Source: Ferrovibrio sp035304305
GTDB taxonomy: Bacteria; Pseudomonadota; Alphaproteobacteria; Ferrovibrionales; Ferrovibrionaceae
DNA: 64,000 bases
Assembly: GCF_035304305.1 (NCBI RefSeq)
Contig: NZ_DATGQG010000038.1
Coordinates: 1 to 64,000, forward strand
Direction of reading: 5' to 3'
A model generated the notes under the pieces. It ran no database searches and was not told where the DNA came from. It saw only the letters and a list, made by a program, of their open reading frames with translations. This document shows, piece by piece, positions 17,910 to 25,665 of the stretch. The position numbers and the translations under genes are program-made. Within the stretch, counting starts at the first letter, position 1. Each line of letters begins with the position of its first letter.

Positions 17910-18482
17910 TCAGTCCTTGGCGCGCTCCATGTAGACGCCGCCTTCCTGGATGTTGATCACGATGCGCACGCCTGCGGTGATATGCGGCGGCACCATGACG
18001 CGCTGGCCGTTGGAGACGATCGCCGGCTTGTAGGAGGAGGAGGCCGTCTGGCCCTTCACCGTCGGCTCGGTTTCGGTGATCTCCATCACCACGGTCTGCG
18101 GCAGGGTGACCGAAACCGGCCTGCCCTCATAGAGCGCGATCTCGACATGCATGCCGTCCTGCAGCCAGACCGCCTGGTCGCCCACCACGTCGGCCGGCAC
18201 CGGGATCTGCTCGTAGGTCTCGATATCCATGAAGGTGATCGTGTCGCCCTCGGTGAACAGGTACTGGAATTCGCGGGTGTCGATGAAGACGCGCTCGACC
18301 GACTCGGTGGTGCGGTAGCGCTCGGTGGTCTTCAGGCCGGTCGCCAGGTCGCGCAGATCGAGCTGCGTCACCGGCGTGCCCTTGCCGGGCTGGATGTTCT
18401 GGGCGGTCAGCACGGCGAAAAGCTTACCGTTGATCTCGACCACGTTGCCCTTGCGCAACTGGTTGGCGTTCACCTTGGCCAT
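17910..18482 (-). CDS. efp: Elongation factor P
   Basis: Ribosome-bound factor that relieves stalling at polyproline. The 190-residue protein begins MAKVNANQLRKGNVV; the loop that carries the post-translationally modified lysine reads QPGKGT with the Lys at position 34, as in E. coli EF-P. The second and third OB domains are intact. GGAGAG lies 7 nt upstream of the ATG. epmA, whose product modifies this lysine, starts 116 bp away on the opposite strand, so beta-lysylation is the expected modification. Confidence 0.96.
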   Translation of the reverse strand: MAKVNANQLRKGNVVEINGKLFAVLTAQNIQPGKGTPVTQLDLRDLATGLKTTERYRTTESVERVFIDTREFQYLFTEGDTITFMDIETYEQIPVPADVVGDQAVWLQDGMHVEIALYEGRPVSVTLPQTVVMEITETEPTVKGQTASSSYKPAIVSNGQRVMVPPHITAGVRIVINIQEGGVYMERAKD

Positions 18483-18598
18483 ACATGTCTCTCCGGAAAC
18501 GAATAGCGGGCCCCGAGCTTGCTGCGGACCCGCTTGCGAAAATGCCGGGCGGAAACTATCAGGTCGGATATTCCTTCTCAACCCGGGTCAGCGCGAAA

Positions 18599-19663
18599 AT
18601 GCAGGATGGCGGCAGTTCGGGACGGGCGCCCTGGTGGCGGCCCGACATCTATGCCCGGCGGCGGCCGAATCTGCAGGTGCGCCAGGCCGTCCTGCGCGCC
18701 ATCCGCGACTGGTTTTCCGGCGAAGGTTTCGCTGAGGTGGAGACCCCGGCGCTCCAGGTTTCGCCCGGGCTGGAGCCGCATCTGAAGGCCTTCGCCACCG
18801 AGCTGGAACTTCCGGGCGGCGAGCGGCAGACGCTCTATCTCCATACCTCGCCGGAATTCGCCATGAAGAAGCTGCTGGCCGCCGGCGAGGACAGGCTGTT
18901 CCAGCTGGCGCCGGTCTTCCGCAATGGCGAGCGCGCCGCCCTGCATCATCCCGCCTTCCTGATGCTGGAATGGTACCGCGCCGGCGAGGATTACCGCCGG
19001 ATCATGGAGGATTGCGAGCAGCTGCTGCGGGCGGTGGCCCGGGCAGCGCAGCGGCCCGTGCTGCGCTGGCAGGGGCAGGAGGCCGTGATCGACCGGCCGT
19101 GGCAGTATCTGACCGTGCATGAGGCGCTCGCGCGTTTCGCCGGCCTCGATCTTGCCGCCTGCATCGGCACCGATCCGCTGCAGCCCGATCTTGCCGCCAT
19201 GCGCCAGGCCTGCCAGCGCATCGGCGTGCGCGTCTCCGACGGCGACAGCTGGGACGACCTCTATTTCCGCGTCGCGCTGGAGAAGGTGGAGCCGCATCTC
19301 GGTATCGGCGCGCCCTGCATCCTTTACGATTATCCGATCCACATGGCGGCGCTCAGCAGGCCGAAACAGGATGCGCCGCATCTGGCGGAACGCTTCGAGC
19401 TCTATGCCTGCGGCGTGGAACTCGCCAATGCGTTTTCCGAACTCACCGACGCGGCCGAGCAGGACCGCCGCTTCAGGGCCGATATGGCGCTGAAGAAGCA
19501 GCTCTACGGCTACGATTACCCGGTCGATGCAGATTTCATCGCCGCGCTGGAGCATGGCCTGCCCGACTGCGCCGGCATCGCACTCGGCGTCGATCGCCTG
19601 ATCATGCTGCTGACCGGCGCGGACCGGATCGAGGAGGTGCTGTGGCTGCCGGTGAGCGAATGA
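18599..19663 (+). CDS. epmA: Elongation factor P--(R)-beta-lysine ligase EpmA
   Basis: Class II lysyl-tRNA-synthetase-like enzyme without an anticodon domain, which attaches (R)-beta-lysine to Lys34 of EF-P. The start at 18599 gives 354 residues, close to the family norm; an earlier in-frame ATG at 18485 would add a 38-residue tail overlapping the efp leader. Motif 2 (FRNGERAALHHPAFLMLEWY) and motif 3 (GIALGVDRLIMLL) are intact. Divergent from efp and coupled by ATGA to the next gene. The aminomutase partner epmB is not in the window. Confidence 0.9.
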   Translation: MQDGGSSGRAPWWRPDIYARRRPNLQVRQAVLRAIRDWFSGEGFAEVETPALQVSPGLEPHLKAFATELELPGGERQTLYLHTSPEFAMKKLLAAGEDRLFQLAPVFRNGERAALHHPAFLMLEWYRAGEDYRRIMEDCEQLLRAVARAAQRPVLRWQGQEAVIDRPWQYLTVHEALARFAGLDLAACIGTDPLQPDLAAMRQACQRIGVRVSDGDSWDDLYFRVALEKVEPHLGIGAPCILYDYPIHMAALSRPKQDAPHLAERFELYACGVELANAFSELTDAAEQDRRFRADMALKKQLYGYDYPVDADFIAALEHGLPDCAGIALGVDRLIMLLTGADRIEEVLWLPVSE

Positions 19664-20328
19664 CGACGGCGCGGGCCGCCACGATACTCCTTCTGCTGGT
19701 CGTCGCCGCCTGCGCGCCGCGGCAGCTGCCGCAGCTGCCGCCCCCGCCGGTGGTGGCGCCGTCGGGCGATCTGCGGCTCTGGCCGAACCGGGATGCCATC
19801 CAGTCCGCCTGCCTCAACGATCTCGCCGCCACCGGGGCCGAATTCGAGCTGATCGCCCAGGCCCAGCCGGGGAAGGGCGGCTGCACGCTGGTCAACGGCG
19901 TGCGGCTGATCCGCACCGGTGTGCCGCTGAACCGGCCGGTGGAAGTGACCTGTCCACTGGCGCTGCGGCTGATGCAGTTCGAGCGCGAGGTGATGCAGCC
20001 CGAGGCCTTGCGCGTGTTCGGCAAGCCGCTGGGCAGTATCAATCACGCCGGCGGTTTCAACTGTAAGCGCATGACCGGCAACGGCGCCCGGATCAGCGAA
20101 CATGGCCATGGCCGCGCCATCGACATCTGGGGTTTCACCCTGGCGGACGGCACGCGGATTTCGATCGCCGACCACTTCCGCGCCCGCGGGCGGGAAGGCG
20201 ATTTCCTGCGGCAGGTCAGCCGGCAGGCCTGCCGCTATTTCTCGGTGGTGCTGGGGCCCAATGCCGATGCCAGCCATGCCAAGCATTTCCACTGGGATAT
20301 CAGCCAGTGGAAGCGCTGCGGGGCGTAA
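19660..20328 (+). CDS. Extensin-family lipoprotein (DUF/Extensin-like C domain)
   Basis: A 222-residue cell-envelope protein. The N-terminus has a hydrophobic run ending in the lipobox VAAC (Cys18), then a Pro-rich linker, so it is probably lipidated and exported. The C-terminal domain shows the extensin-like pattern: CxxDLAATGAEFE, INHAGGFNC, EHGHGRAIDIWGF and SHAKHFHWD. These His/Asp positions resemble the zinc site of M15 D-Ala-D-Ala carboxypeptidases, so peptidoglycan hydrolysis is plausible but unproven. Its ATG overlaps the epmA stop by 4 bp. Confidence 0.82.
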   Translation: MTTARAATILLLLVVAACAPRQLPQLPPPPVVAPSGDLRLWPNRDAIQSACLNDLAATGAEFELIAQAQPGKGGCTLVNGVRLIRTGVPLNRPVEVTCPLALRLMQFEREVMQPEALRVFGKPLGSINHAGGFNCKRMTGNGARISEHGHGRAIDIWGFTLADGTRISIADHFRARGREGDFLRQVSRQACRYFSVVLGPNADASHAKHFHWDISQWKRCGA

Positions 20329-20495
20329 GGCCAATATACAGGCCCGCAGATGGCGCAACAGCTGAACATCCAGTCGGTGGCAATGGCGAACCTGCAGCCC
20401 AGCATTTATCTCCAGCTTCTGCGCTGGGCGGCGTTCAGGGGTGCCAGGCGGCGACTGAATCGCAGCCCAGACGCCGGAAGCCGCGCAATTTGTTC
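20329..20495. other. Intergenic leader upstream of the metZ promoter, no gene seen
   Basis: About 170 bp between the extensin-like gene and the metZ promoter. Short frames exist but have no ribosome site or protein-like composition. I see no terminator for the epmA-extensin transcript here. Confidence 0.5.
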
Positions 20496-20524
20496 TTGAC
20501 GGCGCCGCAGCCGCGCCGTATGAC
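20496..20524 (+). promoter_or_regulatory. metZ promoter
   Basis: TTGACG (20496-20501) and TATGAC (20519-20524) are separated by exactly 17 bp, a good sigma-70 type promoter. Transcription would begin around 20531, immediately before the riboswitch. Confidence 0.6.
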
Positions 20525-20534
20525 GCCTCGTCTT

Positions 20535-20599
20535 CGTGGTGATTTGAGCCGACCGGCTTGCGGACCACGTTAAACAAACCGCTAAAAGGTCGGGTGGTT
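20535..20599 (+). promoter_or_regulatory. SAM-II riboswitch (metA-type element)
   Basis: The sequence matches the SAM-II consensus: stem P1 CGTGGT (20535-20540) with ACCACG (20564-20569); conserved GATTTGAGCCGACCGGCTTG in the loop; then GCTAAAAGG. The pseudoknot pairs CCGACC (20549-20554) with GGTCGG (20588-20593). SAM-II elements are found mainly in alphaproteobacteria before methionine genes, and metZ is directly downstream. SAM binding should stabilise the pseudoknot and lower metZ expression. Confidence 0.92.
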
Positions 20600-20604
20600 T
20601 GACG

Positions 20605-20635
20605 AAACCCCGGGCCTGCGGTGCCGGGGTTTTTT
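20605..20635 (+). terminator. Intrinsic terminator in the metZ leader (riboswitch expression platform)
   Basis: AAACCCCGG (20605-20613) pairs with CCGGGGTTT (20624-20632), and the stem merges into a six-T run ending at 20635. It begins 6 nt after the aptamer and 46 nt before the metZ start. A competing hairpin, GGTTT (20596-20600) with AAACC (20605-20609), could act as antiterminator. Confidence 0.85.
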
Positions 20636-20680
20636 GTTGCCCCCGCAGCGCGGTCCGGCCGAGACGATGGGCGCAGGACG

Positions 20681-21892
20681 ATGGACGACGCGAGCGGCGG
20701 CAAAGGGAAAAACACTCAGGGCTGGCGGCTGGCCACCCGCATGGTGCGCGGCGCCACGCAGCGTTCACCTTATGGCGAGACCTCGGAAGCCCTGTTCCTC
20801 AATTCCGGCTTCACCTACGAGAATGCCGAGGCCGCGGAGGCACGGTTCAAGGGCGAGCAGCCCGGCTTCGTTTACAGCCGCTACGAAAACCCCACGGTGC
20901 GGATGTTCGAGCAGCGCATGGCGCTGATCGAGGGCGCCGAGGATGCGCGCGCCACCGCGAGCGGCATGGCCGCGGTGAATGCCGCGCTTACCTGCCAGCT
21001 GCGCGCCGGCGACGAGATCGTCTGCTCGCGCGCGGTCTTCGGGTCGATCGCCTATATCGTCAACGACCTGCTGCCGCGCTTCGGCGTGAAGAGCACCATG
21101 GTCGACGGCACCGATCTGGCGCAGTGGGAGGCGGCGATCACGCCGCGCACCAGGGTCGTATTCCTGGAGACGCCGGCCAATCCGACCCTGGAACTGGTCG
21201 ACATTGCCGCGGTTGCCGCGCTGGCGCACCGGCATGGCGCGCGGCTGGTGATCGACAATGTGTTCGCCACCCCGGTGCTGCAGAAGCCGCTGGAACTGGG
21301 CGCCGATATCGTCGTCTATTCCGCCACCAAGCATATCGATGGCCAGGGCCGCTGCTTGGGCGGCATCGTGCTCGGCCCGAAAAGCTTCATCGAGGACGAA
21401 CTTGCCCCCTACCTGAAGCATACTGGCCCGGCGCTGAGCCCGTTCAACGCCTGGGTGCTGCTCAAGGGGCTGGAAACCCTGGAACTGCGGGTGGCCCGCC
21501 ATGTGTCGAATGCCGCGAGCGTGGCGGATGCCCTGGCGGCCCATCCGCAGGTGGCAAAGCTGATCTACCCGGGCCGACCGGATCACCCCCAGCATGCCCT
21601 TGCCCGGCGCCAGATGAGCGCCGGCGGCGGCATGATCGCCTTCGCCCCGAAAGGCGGCAAGGCGGCGGCCTTCAGGTTCCTTAATGCGTTGAAAATAATC
21701 GATATTTCGAACAATCTGGGGGATGCGAAGAGTCTGGTCACACATCCCGCGACGACAACCCACCAGAGGTTGAGCGAGGAGGAGCGTGCGCGGCTCGGTA
21801 TCAGTGATGACCTGCTGCGACTGTCGGTTGGGCTGGAAGATCCCCGGGACCTGATCGAGGATCTGTTACAGGCCCTTGAAAATGCAAGTTGA
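20681..21892 (+). CDS. metZ: O-succinylhomoserine sulfhydrylase MetZ
   Basis: PLP enzyme of methionine synthesis that makes homocysteine directly from O-succinylhomoserine and sulfide. The 403-residue protein belongs to the Cys/Met metabolism family; the cofactor Lys is residue 217 in YSATKHIDGQGR, a wording specific to MetZ. The SRYENPTV and TQRSPYGETSEAL segments are also conserved. The ATG has a weak GGA ribosome site; an upstream in-frame start would lie in the terminator hairpin. Expression is controlled by the SAM-II riboswitch and terminator just upstream. Confidence 0.93.
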   Translation: MDDASGGKGKNTQGWRLATRMVRGATQRSPYGETSEALFLNSGFTYENAEAAEARFKGEQPGFVYSRYENPTVRMFEQRMALIEGAEDARATASGMAAVNAALTCQLRAGDEIVCSRAVFGSIAYIVNDLLPRFGVKSTMVDGTDLAQWEAAITPRTRVVFLETPANPTLELVDIAAVAALAHRHGARLVIDNVFATPVLQKPLELGADIVVYSATKHIDGQGRCLGGIVLGPKSFIEDELAPYLKHTGPALSPFNAWVLLKGLETLELRVARHVSNAASVADALAAHPQVAKLIYPGRPDHPQHALARRQMSAGGGMIAFAPKGGKAAAFRFLNALKIIDISNNLGDAKSLVTHPATTTHQRLSEEERARLGISDDLLRLSVGLEDPRDLIEDLLQALENAS

Positions 21893-22041
21893 TCTGTGTT
21901 GCCCATCTGCCACAGGGGTGGATTTTCGAATTTCCGCCACGCGTTAACGTTTCCGGACGGCCCGGGGCTGCTGCTATAGTTCCCTCAGGTTGAGGCGTCC
22001 CGAGTCCGCTGCGGCTCCAACACGTTCCAAGGAGATTCTCG

Positions 22042-23082
22042 ATGAATGTTCGTATCGCTCTGCTGGCCGGCGCCGCCCTGGTGGGTCTGGCATCGGCCCC
22101 GGCGGTGGCGCAGGGCCAGGGTCCGTATGTCGGTATCGCCGGCGGTGCATCCTGGATTGAGGATGCCGACATTTCCGGTGCCGCGCCTGTCACCACGCTG
22201 GAGTTCGACACTGGCTGGGCTGCCCTGCTGAAGGGTGGCTATGCACTCGGCAACGGCCTGCGTCCGGAACTCGAACTCGGCATTCGCGACTGGGATGTCG
22301 ACGGCGCCAACGGCGGCATCGCCGCGAGTGGCGAGCTGAAGATGTACACCGTCTTCGCCAATCTGAATTACGATTTCCTGCCAAACGGCAACTGGAGCCC
22401 CTATCTCGGCGCCGGCCTCGGTGTTGCCCGCTTCTCGGGTGACGTCACTGCCGGTGGCGTGACGGGCAGCGGCCAGGATACCACCTGGGCCGCACAGGGC
22501 ATTGCCGGTCTGTGGTACGCGCTGAACAACAACTGGCTGGTGAGCGCGGATTATCGCTACCAGTTCGGCGGCGACCCCGATTTTGGCGGCGGCGTCGAGG
22601 GCGATCATTCGATCCACACCGTCATGCTCGGTCTGACCTACCGCTTCGGCGCTCCGGCCCCCGCGCCGCAGCCCGCCGTTGCCGCTCCGGCTCCCGCGCC
22701 GGCTCCGGCCCCGGCTGCTGCCGCTCCGCCGCCGCCGCCGCCGCGTCTGCCCGAGACCTATGTCGTGTTCTTTGCCTTCGACCGCGCGGAAGTCAGCCCG
22801 GTTGCGGCGCAGGTGCTTGATCGCGCCATCGCTGACTTCCGGTCGACCGGCATGACCAACATCGTCATCGAGGGCCATGCCGACCGTTCGGGCAGCGATG
22901 CTTACAACCAGCGTCTGTCGCAGCGTCGTGCGGAATCGGTTGCCGCCTACCTGCGCAGCAAGGGCATCGGACAGAACGCGATCCAGACGGCCGCCTTCGG
23001 CGAAAGTCGTCCGCGCGTTCCGACTGCCGACGGCGTCCGCAACGACGAGAACCGTCGCGCCGAACTGTTCCTGCGCAAGTAA
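22042..23082 (+). CDS. OmpA-family outer membrane protein
   Basis: Outer-membrane beta-barrel with a peptidoglycan anchor, 346 aa. A Sec signal peptide ends at PAVAQG (about residue 24). Residues 25-205 form an eight-strand barrel with alternating hydrophobics and aromatic ends (YRYQFGG, LGLTYRFG). A Pro/Ala-rich hinge follows at about 206-238, then the OmpA-like domain with IVIEGHADRSGSDAYNQRLSQRR and the NDENRRAEL peptidoglycan-binding motif. AAGGAG precedes the ATG by 8 nt, and TATAGT at 21975-21980 is a likely -10 box. Codon use is less biased than in neighbours, as in highly expressed genes. Confidence 0.92.
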   Translation: MNVRIALLAGAALVGLASAPAVAQGQGPYVGIAGGASWIEDADISGAAPVTTLEFDTGWAALLKGGYALGNGLRPELELGIRDWDVDGANGGIAASGELKMYTVFANLNYDFLPNGNWSPYLGAGLGVARFSGDVTAGGVTGSGQDTTWAAQGIAGLWYALNNNWLVSADYRYQFGGDPDFGGGVEGDHSIHTVMLGLTYRFGAPAPAPQPAVAAPAPAPAPAPAAAAPPPPPPRLPETYVVFFAFDRAEVSPVAAQVLDRAIADFRSTGMTNIVIEGHADRSGSDAYNQRLSQRRAESVAAYLRSKGIGQNAIQTAAFGESRPRVPTADGVRNDENRRAELFLRK

Positions 23083-23102
23083 GCCGGCGCAGAACGTCAT
23101 CG

Positions 23103-23140
23103 CGGCCGCTCCTGCGCAGGCAGGGGCGGCCGTTTCTTTT
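23103..23140 (+). terminator. Intrinsic terminator of the OmpA-family gene
   Basis: CGGCCGCTCCTG pairs with CAGGGGCGGCCG (one G-U) around a 6-nt loop and is followed by TTTCTTTT. It starts 20 bp after the stop codon. Confidence 0.8.
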
Positions 23141-23239
23141 GGCGGAGGCTCCTGCAGGGCGTCGTCCTGCCGGCTGGACATGACGACCGCAATCCCTAGA
23201 TTATTGCCGTGATGTGGCACCAGCCGCGGACGGATTGGC

Positions 23240-23632
23240 ATGTATCAGCAGACCACACGCGACATCTCGGTAACCGTGGAGCCGATCTACCTTGAGGAGC
23301 AGTCCTCGCCGGACGAGGGCTATTACGTCTGGGCCTACAACGTGAAGATCGAGAATGGCGGCGCAGATACCGTTCAGCTGCGCAGCCGCTACTGGCGCAT
23401 CACCGACGCCCGCGGCCGGGTCCAGGAAGTGCGCGGGCCGGGCGTGGTGGGCGAGGAGCCGGTGCTCGGACCGGGCGAGAGTTTCGAATATACCAGCGGC
23501 ACGCCGCTGCCGACCTCGTCGGGCTTCATGGTGGGCACCTACCAGATGGAGACCGAGAGCGGCGAGCAGTTCGAGGTGAATATCCCCGCTTTTTCGCTGG
23601 ACCTGCCCCATGAGGCCCGCCGGGTCAACTGA
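23240..23632 (+). CDS. apaG: ApaG protein
   Basis: Small protein (130 aa) of the ApaG family with an immunoglobulin/fibronectin-like fold, associated with cobalt resistance and magnesium efflux in enterobacteria; its molecular role is not settled. Diagnostic segments are YYVWAYNVKIEN, LRSRYWRITDARGR and VVGEEPVLGPGESFEYTSG. It stands alone here rather than with ksgA-apaH. The ribosome site is weak and the start is set by the family N-terminus. Confidence 0.93.
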   Translation: MYQQTTRDISVTVEPIYLEEQSSPDEGYYVWAYNVKIENGGADTVQLRSRYWRITDARGRVQEVRGPGVVGEEPVLGPGESFEYTSGTPLPTSSGFMVGTYQMETESGEQFEVNIPAFSLDLPHEARRVN

Positions 23633-23759
23633 ACACGGCGGTGCCGGGACTGAATCCGGCATCACATTATGGCTTGCGCGAATGGCCTGCCGCCGCCGGA
23701 GTGGCCTATAATCCGGGCGGGGCAGACCGACCGATCCGTCGCCAGCCAGGAGAGATATC

Positions 23760-24410
23760 GTGAGCAACGCACCCAAATCAGGCGCCGCGAAGGCGATTGC
23801 CAATCTGGTCGAGCGGCCCGATGTGGTTCGACCGAGCCGCGCGGAAGCCGAGGAGGCCGTGCGCACGCTGCTGCGCTGGGCCGGCGACGACCCGGAACGG
23901 GAAGGCCTGCGCGGCACGCCCGACCGCGTGGTGCGGTCCTACGAGGAATTCTTCGCCGGCTACAAGGAGGATGCCGTCGCGCTGCTGGAGCGCACCTTCG
24001 AGGAAATCGACGGCTATGACGAGATGGTCGTCCTGCGCGACATCCGGCTGGAAAGCTACTGCGAGCATCACATGGTGCCGATCGTCGGCAAGGCCCACGT
24101 CGCCTATCTGCCGAGTACCCGCGTGGTCGGCATCTCGAAACTGGCACGTGTGGTGGAAGTCTACGCCAAGCGGCTGCAGATCCAGGAAAAGATGACCGCC
24201 CAGATCGCCAACACGATCAGCGCCGTGCTGCAGCCGCGCGGCGTCGCCGTGGTGATCGAGGCGGCGCATCAGTGCATGACCACCCGCGGCGTGCACAAGC
24301 CGGGCGTCACCATGGTGACCAGCCGCATGCTGGGCGCTTTCCGGGAGGATCCGCGCACACGGCAGGAATTCCTCGCCATGATCGGCAATCCGGCCAGCCG
24401 GGCCGAGTGA
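23760..24410 (+). CDS. folE: GTP cyclohydrolase I
   Basis: First enzyme of tetrahydrofolate/pterin synthesis, GTP to dihydroneopterin triphosphate, cytoplasmic homodecamer. The 216-residue protein starts at GTG, fixed by AGGAG 8 nt upstream. Zinc ligands are visible in SYCEHHMVPI (Cys, His) and the later HQCMTTRG (Cys); catalytic segments GVHKPG and VGISKLARVVEVYAKRLQ are intact. A perfect TATAAT at 23707-23712 may be its -10 box, though no good -35 is at the right distance. Confidence 0.95.
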   Translation: MSNAPKSGAAKAIANLVERPDVVRPSRAEAEEAVRTLLRWAGDDPEREGLRGTPDRVVRSYEEFFAGYKEDAVALLERTFEEIDGYDEMVVLRDIRLESYCEHHMVPIVGKAHVAYLPSTRVVGISKLARVVEVYAKRLQIQEKMTAQIANTISAVLQPRGVAVVIEAAHQCMTTRGVHKPGVTMVTSRMLGAFREDPRTRQEFLAMIGNPASRAE

Positions 24411-24456
24411 ACCTGCCGCCGATCAACGCTATCGCACCACCCACCTGAACCCGGTC

Positions 24457-25665
24457 ATGACATCCGCACAGCCTGTCCCCAGTCGCGCTGCGCTGGACTG
24501 GATCGAACGCCTGATCGCCTTCGACACCACCAGCCGCCTCAGCAACCTCGCCCTCATCGATGCGATTGCCGATTATCTGGCGCAGCATGGCATCGCCTCC
24601 GAACGCATCTTCGACGCGACGCGGACGAAGGCGAATCTCTACGCCACGATCGGGCCGAAGGACCGGCCGGGCATCGTACTCTCGGGCCATACCGACGTGG
24701 TGCCGGTGGACGGCCAGCCCTGGTCGAGCGATCCGTTCCGCGTGGTCGAGCGCGGCGGCAGGCTGTTCGGCCGCGGCACCGCGGACATGAAGAGCTTCAT
24801 CGCGATCTGCCTGGCCATGCTGCCCGAGATGCTGGCCAGGCCGCTCAGCGTGCCGCTGCATTTCGCCTTCTCCTATGACGAGGAGGTCGGCTGTTTCGGG
24901 GTACATGGCATCGTCGATTACGTGAAGCACAGCGGCATGATGCCGCGGCTGGCGATCATCGGCGAGCCGACCGAGATGCAGGTCGTCACCGCGCACAAGA
25001 GCGTCTGCGCCTGCAACACGGTGGTGCGCGGGCTGGAGGCGCATTCCTCGGCGACGCACCAGGGCGTCAATGCCGTGCAGGTCGCCGGCGAGCTGATCGC
25101 GGAGATGAATCGGCTCCAGCGCGAATACCAGAAGCCGGAGCATTGCGACCACCGCTTCACCCCGCCGCATACCACCATCACGGTGGGGCAGGTGCATGGC
25201 GGCACCGCGCGCAACATCCTCGCCCGCGAATGCCTGCTGGAATGGGATGTGCGCAGCGTGAAGCCCGAGCACGATCTGGCCATCTTCGATGCCGTGCAGA
25301 AATTCGCCGAGGAACAGCTGCTGCCCGACATGCGGAAGGTCCATGCCGGCACGGGGATCGAGACGAAGATGGTGGCGCGCGTGCCGGGCTTCCTGCCCGT
25401 GGGCGTCAATCCGGCCGAGACGCTGGCGCTCCGGCTGGCCGGCCAGAACCAGACCCATGCGGTCGCCTATGGCACCGAGGCCGGCATCTTCCACGAGGCG
25501 GGCATTCCTGCCGTGGTCTGCGGACCGGGCAATATCCGCGAGGCGCACAAGCCGGACGAATATATCGAACTGTCGGAAGTCGCCGCCGGCGAGGCCTTCA
25601 TGCAGAGGCTGATCGATTTCTGCCGCGACGACGGCAGCCTGTCATTCCTGCAGGATGCGGTCTAG
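24457..25665 (+). CDS. argE: Acetylornithine deacetylase (ArgE-like, M20 family)
   Basis: Zinc amidohydrolase that removes the acetyl group from N-acetylornithine in arginine synthesis. The 402-residue protein has the M20 metal residues in SGHTDVVP (His), GTADMKSF (Asp), SYDEEVGC (Glu pair) and the C-terminal AYGTEAGIFHEAG (His). The lid domain contains VRGLEAHSS. Alphaproteobacterial ArgE-like proteins of this type are usually annotated as such, but related hydrolases act on other acyl amino acids. The last 24 bp overlap the end of hutF on the other strand. Confidence 0.85.
   Translation: MTSAQPVPSRAALDWIERLIAFDTTSRLSNLALIDAIADYLAQHGIASERIFDATRTKANLYATIGPKDRPGIVLSGHTDVVPVDGQPWSSDPFRVVERGGRLFGRGTADMKSFIAICLAMLPEMLARPLSVPLHFAFSYDEEVGCFGVHGIVDYVKHSGMMPRLAIIGEPTEMQVVTAHKSVCACNTVVRGLEAHSSATHQGVNAVQVAGELIAEMNRLQREYQKPEHCDHRFTPPHTTITVGQVHGGTARNILARECLLEWDVRSVKPEHDLAIFDAVQKFAEEQLLPDMRKVHAGTGIETKMVARVPGFLPVGVNPAETLALRLAGQNQTHAVAYGTEAGIFHEAGIPAVVCGPGNIREAHKPDEYIELSEVAAGEAFMQRLIDFCRDDGSLSFLQDAV

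Noticed and set aside
20307..20573. 88-codon plus-strand frame across the metZ leader
   Set aside because: Overlaps the promoter and riboswitch; no ribosome site and not conserved-looking.
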